Shown here piece after piece: positions 49,615 through 62,080 of a DNA stretch of 64,000 nt. The position numbers and the translations under genes are program-made. Every line of letters starts with the position of its first letter. Position 1 is the first letter of the stretch. The notes under the pieces are model-generated. The model searched no databases and was not told where the DNA came from. It saw nothing but the letters and a program-made list of their open reading frames with translations. Source of the stretch: Bombyx mori (Eukaryota; Arthropoda; Insecta; Lepidoptera; Bombycidae); NCBI RefSeq assembly GCF_030269925.1, contig NC_085117.1, positions 3,977,001 to 4,041,000 on the forward strand. Direction: 5' to 3'.

Positions 49615-49765
49615 GTAGCCTAAGGGACTATTCTAGAGCTACGCCTGAACGGGTAGGGCTCAATTTGAGCGAGTTTACTAGCTAGCTCTAGTAAGGGCAG
49701 TGCTTCGCTATATCTACCGTCGGATCCGAATAGCGACCCATTAAGAAGATCCGGCGAGAGCCCTA
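49615..49765 (-). mobile_element. Family B retroposon, diverged
   Basis: CAGTGCTTCGCTATATCTACC and AGATCCGGCGAGAG blocks are recognisable. Confidence 0.65.
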
Positions 49766-49919
49766 GATGGATTAGGAACTCATGCCAAATTCCTATGCAG
49801 CGCGATGAGAGTGCAGCCTGCGCTGACCACACAAATTATGACAAGAAGAAGAAGAAGCAGCACGTAATGAAACAAAAACAACAGCACCAGTTTCGTTCAT
49901 GGTGTGCATTTCAGTATCA

Positions 49920-50090
49920 ATGTTATATTTATTTAGTTATGTACACACAGAAAACAAGACACAGTACAGAGTAATAGGACAATTATGTACAAAGGCACTG
50001 CTTATTTCTTTGAGAAATCTCTTCCAGCAGACCTGCGAGAGGATAATGATGAATAATAATAAAAAGTGATAATACTTGATGTGATAATAC
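49920..50090. repeat. Second copy of the 28268-28490 repeat
   Basis: Same order of blocks, beginning TTTATTTAGTTATGTACACA. Lies about 300 bases upstream of the 50401 exon. Confidence 0.7.
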
Positions 50091-50400
50091 TATTATACTA
50101 ATATCGCTGACGATAAAAACTTATTTACCTACATTTCTTTCAGCAAATTCAGATCAGCTGCCAATTAATTACTTATTCGCCAGCCCCATACAGAAGTTTT
50201 TTTTTTGTTTTTTTTTTTGTCATACCAAAAACGTCTTTAGTGAAAGGAGAGAAAAAAAATAAACGAGCGAAAGAGAAAAAAAATCGGGTAGCTTTAACGC
50301 AGTTGCGCGCGCACTCCGATCGACCCAATAGATATGTGTTATCGTGTAGTCGCGGAGTAGCAAGCAGTGTTGGCTAGGCCGCCGCCACGGCCGGTCTTAG

Positions 50401-50616
50401 ATGGGCGAGCTACAATATCCAGGCGCTGCCAGCGTCACGGACGACGAGAGGCAATACCGCGCCCCGTTCAGGCGAGCGCCCCAGTACAGGTGGCCAGCGC
50501 CCGCGCCCCCACAGCCCTCGGCCTTCGCCCCGTGGCGTAGAGCGCCCGCTCCGCCGCGACCGCCCGACTACAGACGCAGTGCGTCTTACCCAGGAAAGCC
50601 TGATGAAGGATTCCAG
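50401..50616 (+). CDS. Probable first coding exon of an unidentified Pro/Arg-rich protein
   Basis: An ATG opens 72 codons ending at CAG followed by GTAAAG, a good donor. The encoded segment starts MGELQYPGAASVTDDER and continues Pro, Arg, Ala and Tyr rich, without a signal peptide or membrane segment. The exon is much richer in GC and CpG than its surroundings, and the GC-rich stretch extends upstream to about 50300, which suits a promoter and 5' UTR. I do not recognise the protein and found no later exon up to 64000, so any intron would exceed 13 kb. It could instead be a non-coding GC island with a chance reading frame. Confidence 0.45.
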
Positions 50617-51789
50617 GTAAAGTCACGTTTTAAACGTCATTTCAAACATTAATGGAGTCACTCAGAAAAATATCGAGTTAGGGCGTTTTCAGTTTTTTTT
50701 TTTAGGCAACTAATCATAATGTTTCGTGACGTGATTTATCAAAGTAACGACAAAATTTTTACGTTGTTTCCCATTGGTTTTAACACAATAACATTACAAA
50801 TTTTTTTTTTATCGTTTCCACTATACTATAATATTGTAATGATTACAATACGTATTCGTATGGGTGATTTTTCTCTAAAGTTTCCGAGTTTTCCGCGTGG
50901 ATGTGTGGTTTATTTGTCCACGTCACATCAGATACATAAAATGATACGCCATGAAATGGAAAATTAGAATTACGTACGTAGCTTTATTGAATGAAAAACG
51001 TATAGTGTCAAATGAAAAATGCAACGTGATAATTAAAAGGTTTCCCCACCGGCCGTGAAGCGGCATGTAATTTTATGTTTTATTATTGTTTCTTTGACAA
51101 TAGATTGTTTGCAATTTAAAATGTATGGTCGGTACGATTGGTTTCCGACGCGATATTTCGAATAAATAATTATTTAAAAGCCTTTATATACATTTAAGTA
51201 TGCCTTAAAGAGAATTAACCTAAATTTTGTCCTTAAGAATTTTAAAGATCTGAATTTTTATTTCACAGAGAAGTGTAGCGTCAAATTTTTATTTATTTAA
51301 AATCATTTTGTTGCAAAATCCACATGGAATCCGCCTTCAAAATTAAATTCTATCTTAATATTGATGAAAATTTAATTACGAATCATATTATACATAATTA
51401 TTGATTTGTTATAGGTATCTGAAATGTTGCTAATAGCTGCCTATTTTCTTTTTGAAGCAGCGAAAACACAGTTTCAGTTGCATTTTTAGTAGATTACTGG
51501 CGAAAATTAGACATAAAAAATTACGTTATTCATCTTAACAAAAAATATATTAAAATCATCGTAGTTACGTAATAATTGTGTTATTTAAAATGTTTATTAC
51601 GTTAGTTTTTTTTTTTTTTTAAAAACGTAAAACATAAACAACAATTGCTTGGACTGTCAGCAGTTTTTTTTTATAAAACTCAAAATCATTGTTAGATGAT
51701 GTGTAGCTACAATCTTCAGACGGGTGTTGGGATGACGTAGGAGACATCTCTCTATCTCACTCGCACTTTCACGCCGTAACATCAATTCT

Positions 51790-52135
51790 TAACCGACTTC
51801 AAAAAAGGAGGAGGTTCTCAATTCGACTGTATGGTTTTTTTTTATATTGGTTACCTCATAAATTTTGACTGGGTGAATCGATTTTGATGATTCTTTTTTT
51901 ATTAGAAAGTTGACGCTTCTCGTGTGATCCCATTACAATTTAGTTCAGTTCTGATAATGGTATCCATGAGAAAATCATATAAGTCTTAAATTTGCATTAA
52001 GTACGTGCGCGACAAATAGATGAATAACTCAATAACTCAATATCACACCAACCGATTTCGATGATTATAATTGTTTTTAGTGTATATTCATTTGTTTTGG
52101 AATATCTTTTTTTTTTCTATTTCAAGTCGGCTTTT
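51790..52135. repeat. Second copy of the CCGACTTCAAAAAA repeat
   Basis: Longer than the 45490 copy; extends to a TTTCAAGTCGGCTTTTG end near 52135. Confidence 0.6.
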
Positions 52136-52834
52136 GTTAAAGCATGTCTATTTACAAGTATATTAATTGTAATTGTAATGACGATTAGATTCAAAAAACT
52201 TTGCAATTCATCGATTTCCAAACCGAAATTTCATTTTCCTACCAACCTTCAAACAAAAGTTGGAGCACAAATAAATAATTACAATTTTGTGTCTTTGAAT
52301 TTAAATGGCTGTTGTATCGTTTCTATGCCTGTTTATCTTAAAAATAGATAAAAGTTTTTGTTTTTAATTAGACTATATATTAGTTTTCGTATATTTTAAC
52401 CGATTACATACCATCATTGTTACATCGATTATGATTTTTTAAATTTATTTTAAAGATACACTTACTGTTCAAGGTTCCGTTTTTTTAATTAATTACGACA
52501 TGAATAAGAAGGTGGTTCCCAATTTGACGGAAATTTTTTTTTACGCTGTTCACTTCTGAGGCTAAGAAGTGTTTTTTTAAAGTGAGCCGATTTTGTTTTT
52601 TTATATATTTTTATATATATTTGAAAACAACTGATTTTGGTACTTATCTTCTGGGTCCCATTTAATTTAATAAATTAAAAAATAATAAGATCCCATCAGT
52701 GGTCTTTGAATTATCTTTAATAATGCATACAAATGTAGTCTTCGACTACATAGGTTCAATCAAAAACATCTTTATCATTAATGCTAATTAATTAATATTA
52801 CATGTATTATTAATTCATAATTTGAAAAAAAAAT

Positions 52835-52948
52835 TGCATTCTGCACTCCTCCTCTATATTCTCTATAAATGTGGGAAATTACATACTCCTCCGTCCTCGC
52901 AATTTTCGTAAAAAGGGATACACAGTTTTTGTTTTTACGTATTAAATC
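52835..52948 (-). mobile_element. Helitron family 1, 5' fragment
   Basis: Only the first 110 bases of the family are present (TTTACGAAAA, CGGAGGAGTATG and AGAGAATATAGAG motifs on the minus strand). Confidence 0.65.
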
Positions 52949-53104
52949 CTATATATTCGTAAATATTGTATAGTCAACGGTCCTTGACGCGTGTGCTAAT
53001 TTTCTAGTTCATTTGACATCTTGAAGTCAATGGAAATGACGTTCATAGATTTTGTTACAAACAAACATACATACCTAATGAAAACATGATAAAAATCCAC
53101 GTTT

Positions 53105-53352
53105 GTCCTACAGAGCCCAAAAGATGGAGTACCTACCAGTATAGGGGAGGGTGATGGGAGAGATATGCTCCTCACTAAGCGCTTTACTCTCCCTCCTTTG
53201 CCTTTTCATGAGTTTCTGTCTCATGTGAGGCTTGGACGTTGGTTGTTGAGCGACAGGAGATTTTCGTCAGTTCGACTCCGTCGTGCCCCGTCCTCCATCC
53301 CCAGTTGAGGGCGGAAGTCCGGCGATTTCCTCCTGACCAAAAAAAAAACTAC
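53105..53352 (+). mobile_element. Possible retroposon 3' end
   Basis: A GC-rich island in AT-rich DNA, ending GGCGATTTCCTCCTGACC followed by poly(A). Family unknown. Confidence 0.4.
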
Positions 53353-53514
53353 TAGTGTAAAGAATGCACCCCAACTATAAGTGATATTGGTAGCGTGTTT
53401 AATACACTAGCGTCTTTGTTTTTGAATAATGATTGCGTACGGTCTCCGTGGAGAAAACCGGATAACTCACGTTGCCTGAAGCGGTCACCGCCGTGAGAAC
53501 CACCTTCTAACCCA

Positions 53515-53885
53515 TAGACACAGACCACTGAGTTTCTCGCTGGATCTTCTCAGCAGGTCGTGATTCCGATCCGGTGGTAGATTCTGCGAAGCACCGCTTT
53601 TCTTCTCCTACCTTATCGCTGGTAGCCTAAGGGGCTATTCCAGTTACGCCCGGACGGGTGGGTGATCTCATGGGCTCAACCTGAGAGAATTTGCTTACAC
53701 TATCCCTAGCAAGAGCAATGCTTCGCAGAATCTACCAACGGATCGGAATCGCGACCCACTGAGAAGATCCGGCGAGAAACTCATTGGGCTCACTTGGAAG
53801 GGCCAGTGTTTGCAAATTCTCTCAAGCTGAGCCCGTGAGGTCACCTACCCGTCAGGACATAGCTGCTTGGGCTACTAGCAAATAG
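53515..53885. mobile_element. Family B retroposon inserted in another family B copy
   Basis: Plus-strand sequence 53515-53605, then a minus copy 53606-53795, then plus-strand sequence resumes with GGGCCAGTGTTTGCAAA to 53885. Confidence 0.75.
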
Positions 53886-54180
53886 ATAGGGGTTTTTTTA
53901 CGCTTACTTGGAACGTAACTTTGAAAGACAAACGACAGTAGACAGGAATGCACCACGATTCATAAGTGTAGTAAGAGCCGTGTAACGTGATGTCAGAAAA
54001 TATCAAATATTATTAGACAAATAAGTTAATAATTACAATTAGAATACCATAATACGTTCATTTCTTATAATAAAAAATGTTGTAATGAATTTTTAATTAC
54101 AATTTACAAAATAAATAGCAAAACTGAACACTTGTATTGATTAAATAAAGGTGTGACCTCGTACGGTGTGTCTGAGAACT

Positions 54181-54870
54181 CTCGGCTAGATGTAGGTCGG
54201 ATCTGTGTCTGTTTGTGTACGAGAAGAGCTCGGGATCAGTACAGAGCTGTAGAGGACTGTGTCTATAGTAGTGTGGTATAGGACCCTCGGCTAGATGTAG
54301 GTCGGATCTGTGTCTGTTTGTGTACGAGAAGAGCTCGGGATCAGTACAGAGCTGCAGAGGACTGTGTCTATAGTAGTGTGGTATAGGACCCTCGGCTAGA
54401 TGTAGGTCGGATCTGTGTCTGTTTGTGTACGAGAAGAGCTCGGGATCAGTACAGAGCTGTAGAGGACTGTGTCTATAGTAGTGTGGTATAGGACCCTCGG
54501 CTAGATGTAGGTCGGATCTGTGTCTGTTTGTGTACGAGAAGAGCTCGGGATCAGTACAGAGCTGTAGAGGACTGTGTCTATAGTAGTGTGGTATAGGACC
54601 CTCGGCTAGATGTAGGTCGGATCTGTGTCTGTTTGTGTACGAGAAGAGCTCGGGATCAGTACAGAGCTGCAGAGGACTGTGTCTATAGTAGTGTGGTATA
54701 GGACCCTCGGCTAGATGTAGGTCGGATCTGTGTCTGTTTGTGTACGAGAAGAGCTCGGGATCAGTACAGAGCTGCAGAGGACTGTGTCTATAGTAGTGTG
54801 GTATAGGACCCTCGGCTAGATGTAGGTCGGATCTGTGTCTGTTTGTGTACGAGAAAAGCTTTGGATGAGT
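54181..54870. repeat. 105-bp tandem repeat, seven units
   Basis: Units start at 54181, 54286, 54391, 54496, 54601, 54706 and 54811. They are almost identical; the visible change is C or T in GAGCTGC/GAGCTGT. The last unit is partial and diverged. Because 105 is divisible by 3, a minus-strand frame of 35-aa units (with SYTNRHRSDLHLAEG) stays open for 262 codons from 54885 to 54097. I see no start context, splice site or domain that supports a real protein. Confidence 0.95.
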
Positions 54871-55394
54871 ACAGAGGTGAATCAAGCTAAAAAAATCCTG
54901 AAGTCATCAATATTAATGTAGAAAAACTCATTAAATTCCAAAAATAAACTGTATCATTGGTAATGATCACGCAACCTGCTGGCAACACCGGTATTGTCAT
55001 CGTTAATTCGAATGTTCGCATAATTTTTAATGTTGCCATTTGCACGTCCGACGCCGGCTGAAAATGCAAACATTCGCCGAAAACAATAGCGTTGTTTGTA
55101 AATTTTTTATGCTTTTCCTTTTTTTTTATTTGTAACTGGCGGCGGGACTCTAGTAAGCACTTTGAGTGGAACATCAAGAATGAAATTATTTTTGTTCCAT
55201 TTTCTACGTACATTTGTTAGACATTAGAAAATTTTAATAAGTAAAACGAATTGTATATTGTAAGGGGAGAACATCAGCAATGTAGCCGAAGCAATTAAAT
55301 ATGCATCATAAAAGATAGTTCGGAAATATTTTATTTTTAATTAAAAACAAAACAAGTGATTTTTTCACTAATATTCCAGATAACTGCAATACTT

Positions 55395-55492
55395 GTAGGC
55401 AGCGGCTTGGCTCTGCGCCTGGCATTGCTGAAGTCCATGGGGCGACGGTAACCACTCACCATGAGGTCTGCCTACAAGGGCAATAAAAAAAA
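55395..55492 (+). mobile_element. LINE 3' end, severely truncated
   Basis: Plus orientation, ending CTACAAGGGCAATAAAAAAA, a poly(A) tail. Confidence 0.7.
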
Positions 55493-55584
55493 ACCAACAT
55501 TATTCGCGTTCATTCGCATTTAATGATTCGTTTGATTATTTCATACAGACTCTTTAATTTTTATTTAATCTTTACTTAATACAA

Positions 55585-55812
55585 ACACTTTTTTCCCACC
55601 TATTCACTGGTACCCGAAGAGGCTATTAGAATTACGCGCGGATGGATACGTGAAGGTGAGCTCACGGGCTCAACTCGAGAGAATTAGCTAACACTAATAA
55701 CACACTATATTATAGTCCTAGCAAGAGCAGTGCCTCGCAGAATCTACTACCGGATCGGAATCCCGACCTGCTAAGAAGATCCGGCGAGAAACTCAATGGG
55801 CTGTGCCTATGG
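55585..55812 (-). mobile_element. Family B retroposon
   Basis: Contains a short AT insertion (about 55697-55716) between the two body blocks. Confidence 0.7.
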
Positions 55813-56064
55813 GGATCCAAACACAAAATGGATATAAGTAGTTCCAAGTCTCTCTTTTTAAATAACTACCCACAGGCGGCCCTACCACCGGTGCAGGGTA
55901 CGGGCGCAGCTGCGTTATGGGTCGCCAGCAACTTTCAATGAACGTGTCACATTTGTACCTTATACCATTTTGACCGCGTGCTCATCAGAAGGCGCTAGGG
56001 TAGTAGTGCATACCGGCGTTACTCGGACTAGAGGCGCCTTAGAAACTACCACTCTTATGTCCCA

Positions 56065-56238
56065 AGCCCAATGAGTTTCTCGCCGGATCTTCTCAGTCGC
56101 GATTTCGATTCGCTCGTAGATTCAGCGAAGCACTGCTCTTGCTAGGGCTAGTGTTAGCAACGTCGTCGGGTGTGTGCCCCGTGAGCTTACCTACTTGCTA
56201 GGTTACGCTGAAATAGCCTCTCAAAGCTTAGGTAGGAA
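56065..56238 (+). mobile_element. Family B retroposon
   Basis: Ends AAGCTTAGGTAGGAAAAAAA, a clear poly(A) end. Confidence 0.75.
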
Positions 56239-56412
56239 AAAAATGCCGAAGATTCTGATAACAAAATACTGCGATGTGCCCTACTTTGTTTCCCTATGCG
56301 TTGCATCCGCGGCCCAATGACTTGTTCCGGCTAGGGCCGGAGGGGAAAATAAAATTAATTTAAACGAAGCGATCGACAGTAACTATGATGATTTCAATGT
56401 CAAAATAAATAT

Positions 56413-56772
56413 CAAACTGGTTGTAGGACGTCTTGTGAGTCCACACGGGTATGTACCACAGCCCTGCATATTTTTGCCCTGAAGCAGTAACTCGTTTCGG
56501 TTTGAAGGATGGGGCAGTCGTTGTGATATACTGAGACCTTAGAAATCATATCTCAAGGTCATATATAAAAATAACAATACTGTGACTAATACTGGTGGTA
56601 GGACGTCGTTTTAGGCCGCGCGAACGCGTTCCACCCATTTCTGCCGCGAAACCTCAATGCGTTTTAATTGAAGGGCAAGTTAGTCTTTGTCCCATAGAAC
56701 CGAAACTTAGAATTCGCATCTCAAGGTGGATGCGGCATTTACTTTGTTGATGTCTATGGGCTCCGGTAACTT
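56413..56772 (+). mobile_element. Two family A SINE pieces in tandem
   Basis: First piece 56413-56560, second 56590-56772; both old. The second runs into the LINE fragment at 56780. Confidence 0.7.
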
Positions 56773-56779
56773 GAGCAGA

Positions 56780-57115
56780 GATGCGAATGTTGCGATGGAT
56801 GTGTGGAGTAACGAGAATGGATAGAATACGGAATGAATATGTTACAGGAAGTCTGAAAGTTGCATCTATGACAGAGAAGCTGAGAAGTGCGCGTTTGGGA
56901 TGGTATAAGGAAAATGAGGTTTTTAAGAGAGTGTTAACTGAATGAATGTGGAAGGATATAAAGGAAGAGGCAGACCTAAGAAGAAATGGATGGATGGCTC
57001 TTACAGAGAAGAGAGGAAGCGAAGAAATGGTATATGATAGAGGAGTATCGAAGGAGAAAACATGTTACGCCGACTCTAGGCGACTGGGAGAAGGGGAGGA
57101 GAATTATAATGACTG
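56780..57115 (+). mobile_element. RTE-type LINE, reverse transcriptase C-terminal remnant
   Basis: The plus frame from about 56790 reads RMLRWMCGVTRMDRIRNEY, then GSLKVASMTEKLRSARLGW, the typical tail of RTE-like polyproteins. A later frame has GYKGRGRPKKKWMD. Frameshifts and stops show it is dead. Confidence 0.7.
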
Positions 57116-57574
57116 AATGCAGGTAGTCGATGATTAGTATTTGCAACTAATATGACTGGTACTGGTTGTTCCACGGCTCTTGTTGGTTCTTCTAAAATAT
57201 AAAGAAATCACTTAAAAACCAAGCTGAGTTGACCTACATTGTCTGGTCGTGTTTCAAGGCGACTGAATCCACCCTGCTCGGCCCGTGTGACCCACTTCCG
57301 CAATGCGGCGTCCCCATTGGCTAAAGCTACGACAGTGTTGCCGTTTTTATAAATCATGTTCTTTTTTGGTAGTTTTATTTATTTATTTGCAAGTGTTGAA
57401 ACAGTTTATAAAATTACTTTTGTTTTTTTTTCGTACAGAAATAGGTTCTATTTGATCAGAAGGGCTGAAATAGATTGGAACGGAGATTGCACATAAGTCA
57501 TTTTGATTTTGTAAAACTAATTGGTGGTGCGCATTAGCGATTATAGTTGAAGTCGATGTGTGTTTAGAAAAAAA

Positions 57575-57660
57575 AACGCTTGTAAGCGGATAGGTGATTG
57601 GTTACTATCGCCCATGGACGTCAACAATGCTAGGTTCAGAGCCAATCCGCTATCTGACCT
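57575..57660 (-). mobile_element. LINE 3' end fragment
   Basis: Weak match to the same 3' end (TAGGTGATTGGTTACTATCGC, ATGGACGTCAACAATGC). Confidence 0.5.
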
Positions 57661-58315
57661 ATAAACATTACTAATGTATTTTATATATTAACAATTTCAG
57701 TATACTTGTGTTTTCTTGTGTGTGTGTTCCGGGTAAAGAAATTTCCTTATTTCGGGCCGCTATGCGCTGAAGTTCGTGATAGGCAAATCCGCGTTGCTTA
57801 TCTAGTGAGCGTGCTATAAATCAAAACATTTGAAATTACGTTTTAACTACATAGTTTTTATTTATCAACAACATTAGTCTTATCAGGGACAGAGAGGGGG
57901 AACGAACAATCAGTGTGTGGTTTTTGTCAAATGATAACGGGATAATTTTTTATTTATTACGTTTTTGTTTTTTTGTTTTTTTTTTTTTGTTTAATGTATA
58001 ATTTTAAATTAAATTGGCTTTTTAAGTACCTTTTATTTAATAGTGCTGTTGGCTGAATTATCGCTTGTAAGCTGAGGCCTATGTGTATAATGATATGGAA
58101 TGTTCTAAAAGTGGTTAAACAATAACAAAAGATTTAATTGCGTTTTCTGTACAATATTAGGGAAACAACATTTAAACTCTTTATTTTCCACAAATTATTA
58201 TTAACAAAGTATTCTTGAATTAAATAAAACTGGACTCGTCTTTTTTCTCAACGACAGATAGTTCAGTCACAATATACCTTTATATAAGAAAAATCCTTAT
58301 TTAAAAAAGCTAAAA

Positions 58316-58686
58316 AGTATTTTTGGAACGAAGTTCCTTACGGGACGATACGGAGGGGTACCCTAACCGGGAAAAAACGTCCGTAACGTAAGATTTTTAT
58401 TAGTAATGAACACAGTGTACGACTTAACTTTGTAATAAAATACAAAAAATAATATATATTTTTATCATTCATTGACCACGATCTCAGAGCTTTCGTTTGC
58501 GCAATACACTAACTATTATGCAAACAACCGTGAATGAAGTGTACCACAATAAGTTCGCACGTTACCGAATGACCGTGGATTGTTGCGAAACCTCCAGTTT
58601 TATTTTCTTTATACCTCGAATAGTACTTAAAATTAATATTTTTATAATAAGGAACTTCGTTCCTATCCGGTGTCCCACGACACCAC
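58316..58686. mobile_element. MITE F, second copy
   Basis: Very close to 2205-2596 along its length; ends GGAACGAAGTTCCTTA and TAAGGAACTTCGTTCC are an exact inverted pair. Confidence 0.8.
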
Positions 58687-59131
58687 AAATCTTTTTTTTT
58701 TTATAAAAATTAGTACATAAAAAAGGTTTTATTTACATGTATATCACGATAGCCCATATAACGATATATCTACAAGATAACACAACATTTGTTTGACCCT
58801 TTCACTGCCGTGTAGGTCACTGGTGTCCTACGCGGCGCACTCATCTAGATCTTTTTACTAAGGCGCTGGAATATCTAGTAGATACTCTGGTAAAGACGAA
58901 TCCGCAGATACTGAGAATGAATCTGTTTTTGAGAAACCTAAAAGACTAAAACATACATTAAAAACAAAATAAGGCAAAGCTTAATAACAGAAATCGACAT
59001 ACCTACTTAATTACTTCAGTACGCCACGAAGGGCATTGGTGACCTATATGACAGTCAAAGGAATATGAAATACCAACTTCATTAACACAGTTATTAGACT
59101 CCTGCAGCTCTAGCTCTAGGAGCAGGTTTAT

Positions 59132-59372
59132 TTTTGCATAGATGGATGGACGAGCTCACAGCCCACCTGGTGTTAAGTGGTCACCGGAGCCCATAGATAT
59201 CTACAACGTAAATGCGCCACGTACCTTGAGATATAAGTTCTAAGATCTCAGTATAGTTACAACGACTGCTCCACCCTTCAAACCGAAACGCATTAGTGCT
59301 TCACGGCAGAAATAGGCAGGGCGGTGGTACCTACTCGCGCGGACTCTAAAGAGATTCTACCACCAGTAATAC
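59132..59372 (-). mobile_element. Family A SINE, 5'-truncated
   Basis: Conserved body from GATGGACGAGCTCACAGCC to CTACCACCAGTAA. Confidence 0.85.
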
Positions 59373-59847
59373 CTAAGAAAAAAAAAAATACAAAATGGAG
59401 TTAATTGAAAATTAAAATTTTTTCGTTAAATTAATTCGCTTGTTCCGCGCTCTCGCTCGCCCAGGTTCAGGCGGAACGTGACACTTTTTCGTGCGTGCAA
59501 CCGGTGTTCATCGATTTATAAGACTTTATCAAGTCAAAAAACCATCCGGATAGTCAATCTTCCCGTTTGTCTGTACGTCCAAGTCATCGATTATACTAAA
59601 TTTGGAAACGTATCCAAGAAACATTCGGAACAGAATGGCTCATACGTAACAAACACATGTAGGTCTTATCTGTTCGGAAAGAGTAATAACCGATAATGTT
59701 GCAAATTTTTGTTAATTTGTTCACGAGTCAACGAACAGAAAGTCGTATTCTGAACCCGAATAGTCGTGCCTCGAACAAATATATGATATAGTTTGTTTGT
59801 TGTTTGGCGGGTAGTCATCATGCAACACAAGATATTTTTGACAGATT

Positions 59848-60060
59848 TACTGGTGGTAGGACCTCTTGTGAGTCCGCACGGGTAGGTACCACCTCCCCGC
59901 CTATTTCTGCCGTGGAACAGTAATGCGTTTCAGTTTGAAGGGCGGGGCAGCCGTTGTAACTATACTTGAAACCTTATGTTGTAGATGTCTATGGGCTCCA
60001 GTAACCACTTAACACCAGGTGGGCTGTGAGCTCGTCCACCCCTCTAAGCAATAAAAAAAA
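59848..60060 (+). mobile_element. Family A SINE, 5'-truncated
   Basis: Ends GCAATAAAAAAAA; lacks the TATCTCAAGGTGGG block. Confidence 0.85.
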
Positions 60061-60667
60061 GGATGCCTGAATCTCGCTAACAACATTTTCAACATAAGCT
60101 TGCATACAGGACCGTATATAAACTTAATGCCGCTCCTGGCCACCGGAAAAAAACACTAATATATATTTAATTTTTCAAAATTAAAATACCTAGTTTATTG
60201 CAGAAACTTTATTATATGTTATATATTCCAAAAACATAAATAATTATTTGTTTTTTTTTCTAACAATTATAAATTTGACACTAAGGGTGACTCATAATTA
60301 TAATACATCAAAGAAAAAACTAATTACATTTCTTTAATTTCAGAAAATAGAAAAATCGATTATTATTTTAAATCTCCAAGGAAATAAATTGAATAAATTA
60401 TTTTGATTATTACGTTTTACCAAAACTGCCAAAATTATAATTCACAAATAATGGATGAAGTTTCTTGAATTATCAATTAAACAGATAATTAGTAGAATTA
60501 ACTAATTATATTGAGTAATCTTGATAAGACTAAAAAAAATTGTTTTTACTTTCAAAATTTTGCCGCCCTAAAAAATTTGCCGCCTTGGGCACTTGTCCCG
60601 ACTGACCTTAGTGTAAATCCACCATTGCTTGCATATGTACAAGCTCCGAACAACAACATTCGGGTTC

Positions 60668-60835
60668 CCCGGATCTTCTCAGTGGGTCGCGTTTCCGATC
60701 CGGTGGTAGATTCTGCGAAGAACTGCTCTTGTTAGTGCCAGTGTTAGTGACACTCCCGGTTTTAACCCCGGTGAGCTCACCTACACGTCAAGGCGAAGCT
60801 GAAATAGCCTCTCAAGACTATTAGCATAGGTAGGT
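60668..60835 (+). mobile_element. Family B retroposon
   Basis: Close to the family consensus, ending GCATAGGTAGG. Confidence 0.75.
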
Positions 60836-60949
60836 TTGATAAAAAAACATTCAGACCATCGGTCTGTCGAGCAATATCACCCGCTCGGTGGAAGATCTTC
60901 TCTCGGCCGTTAAGCCTTCCACAAGCTATGTAATTAAACTCGAAAGCGC

Positions 60950-61065
60950 AGCAGTTGGTACCCCTGATGGGATTCGATTCCCGTGTTGGGCAAACATTCG
61001 TGTGACTGACTTATTCGGTGTTTTTCTGGGTGTTTAATTTCTTTTATGTATTTATTTATTTTTAT
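60950..61065 (+). mobile_element. Family C SINE fragment
   Basis: GGGATTCGATTCCCGTG B-box region, GGCAAACATTCGTGTGACTG, T-rich 3' part. Confidence 0.6.
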
Positions 61066-61078
61066 GGAATTAAAAAAA

Positions 61079-61540
61079 CTAGAGGTCCCGCAGTAGTCGA
61101 AATTCGACTATAATCAATTGGAATTGTAAGTTGGTACACTATTATGATTGTTTTTATACTTCTATAATTACAAATTTCGCCAAGACTACACTATAAAAAA
61201 TATTAACAAAGGCAAACAATATTTAATCTCAATTTGACAACAGACGTCAAGAACAAAGGTTTAACAATAAATAGTATGCACGCGTGTGTGGCCTATGTCC
61301 AGCAGTGCGCAGATAAAGGCTGATGATGATGCGTGTGTGCGTCAAATACATGGTATGTAGTGTGTGTAATGTTTTCTTTATTGATTTAATGTATCTTTTA
61401 TGCATTATTTAAAAAAAATATTAGCATTGTGCACTTCTTCTCTATATTCTCTATAAGTGTGAAAAATTTCATACTCCTCCGTCCGCGCAATTTTCGTAAA
61501 AAGGGATACAAAGTTTTTGCTTCACGTATTAATGTATAGA
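61079..61540 (-). mobile_element. Helitron family 1 copy with a small insert
   Basis: CTAG at 61079-61082, hairpin just inside, 5' TC at 61540. A 40-base segment at about 61290-61332 (CAGCAGTGCGCAGATAAAGG then TGATGATGATG) is foreign to the family and resembles an RTE-type LINE 3' end. Confidence 0.75.
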
Positions 61541-61784
61541 TTCTTCTGTGCGTATATATGTAACTGAACTCCTCCTGACAGATTTTTGTGTGTGTGTGTG
61601 TGTTCAATTGAATTCGAGTACGCTTTAGTTTTACATTTCGGTCCACTATATAGGTGTTGCTTTTATTAATTATTAATTCTCATTTCAAAAACACATTCGG
61701 ATTTTACGCGCGTGTACAGAGCAACGTCTGTCGTTTCCGCTGGTATATATGTAAATATATAATGATATGGAGTATTTTCTTTTA

Positions 61785-62080
61785 CTTATTGCTTAGATGG
61801 GTGGTCGAGCTCACGGCCCACCGGCTGTTAACTGGTTACCGCAGCCCATAGATAACTGCAACGTAAATACCGCCACGTATCTTGAGATATGAGTTCTGCT
61901 GTCGGCTGTCCCACTCTTCAAAAAGAAACGAATTACTGCTTCACGACAGAAATAGAGGTGATGGTATAACGCAAATTATAATTTTGTGGGTTTGATTTTT
62001 ATTACACGATGTTATTCCTTCACCGTGGAAGTCAATCGTGAACGTTTGCTATGTCCGTATTTCATTAAAAAAATTAGAAC
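61785..62080 (-). mobile_element. Family A SINE, diverged
   Basis: Tail to the GTCAATCGTGAACG region with an internal deletion near 61955. Confidence 0.8.

Larger units (their letters stand above)
43434..50400. other. Repeat-rich spacer between GALT and the 50401 exon
   Basis: Apart from the listed elements I see no supported gene. Unassigned stretches over 300 bases include 44830-45490 and 46640-47370. The part 46920-47110 has weak similarity to 11390-11520 and to 62460-62700 (reverse), which suggests another old repeat. Confidence 0.5.

Noticed and set aside
54181..54870. CRISPR array
   Set aside because: Units are contiguous 105-bp repeats without unique spacers, in an insect genome.
54097..54885. 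262-codon minus-strand frame of 35-aa repeats as a gene
   Set aside because: Explained by a tandem unit divisible by three; no splice sites, promoter, signal or known domain seen. Kept only as a repeat observation.
54887..55213. 108-codon minus-strand frame
   Set aside because: Low-complexity AT-derived composition, no domain or splice context.
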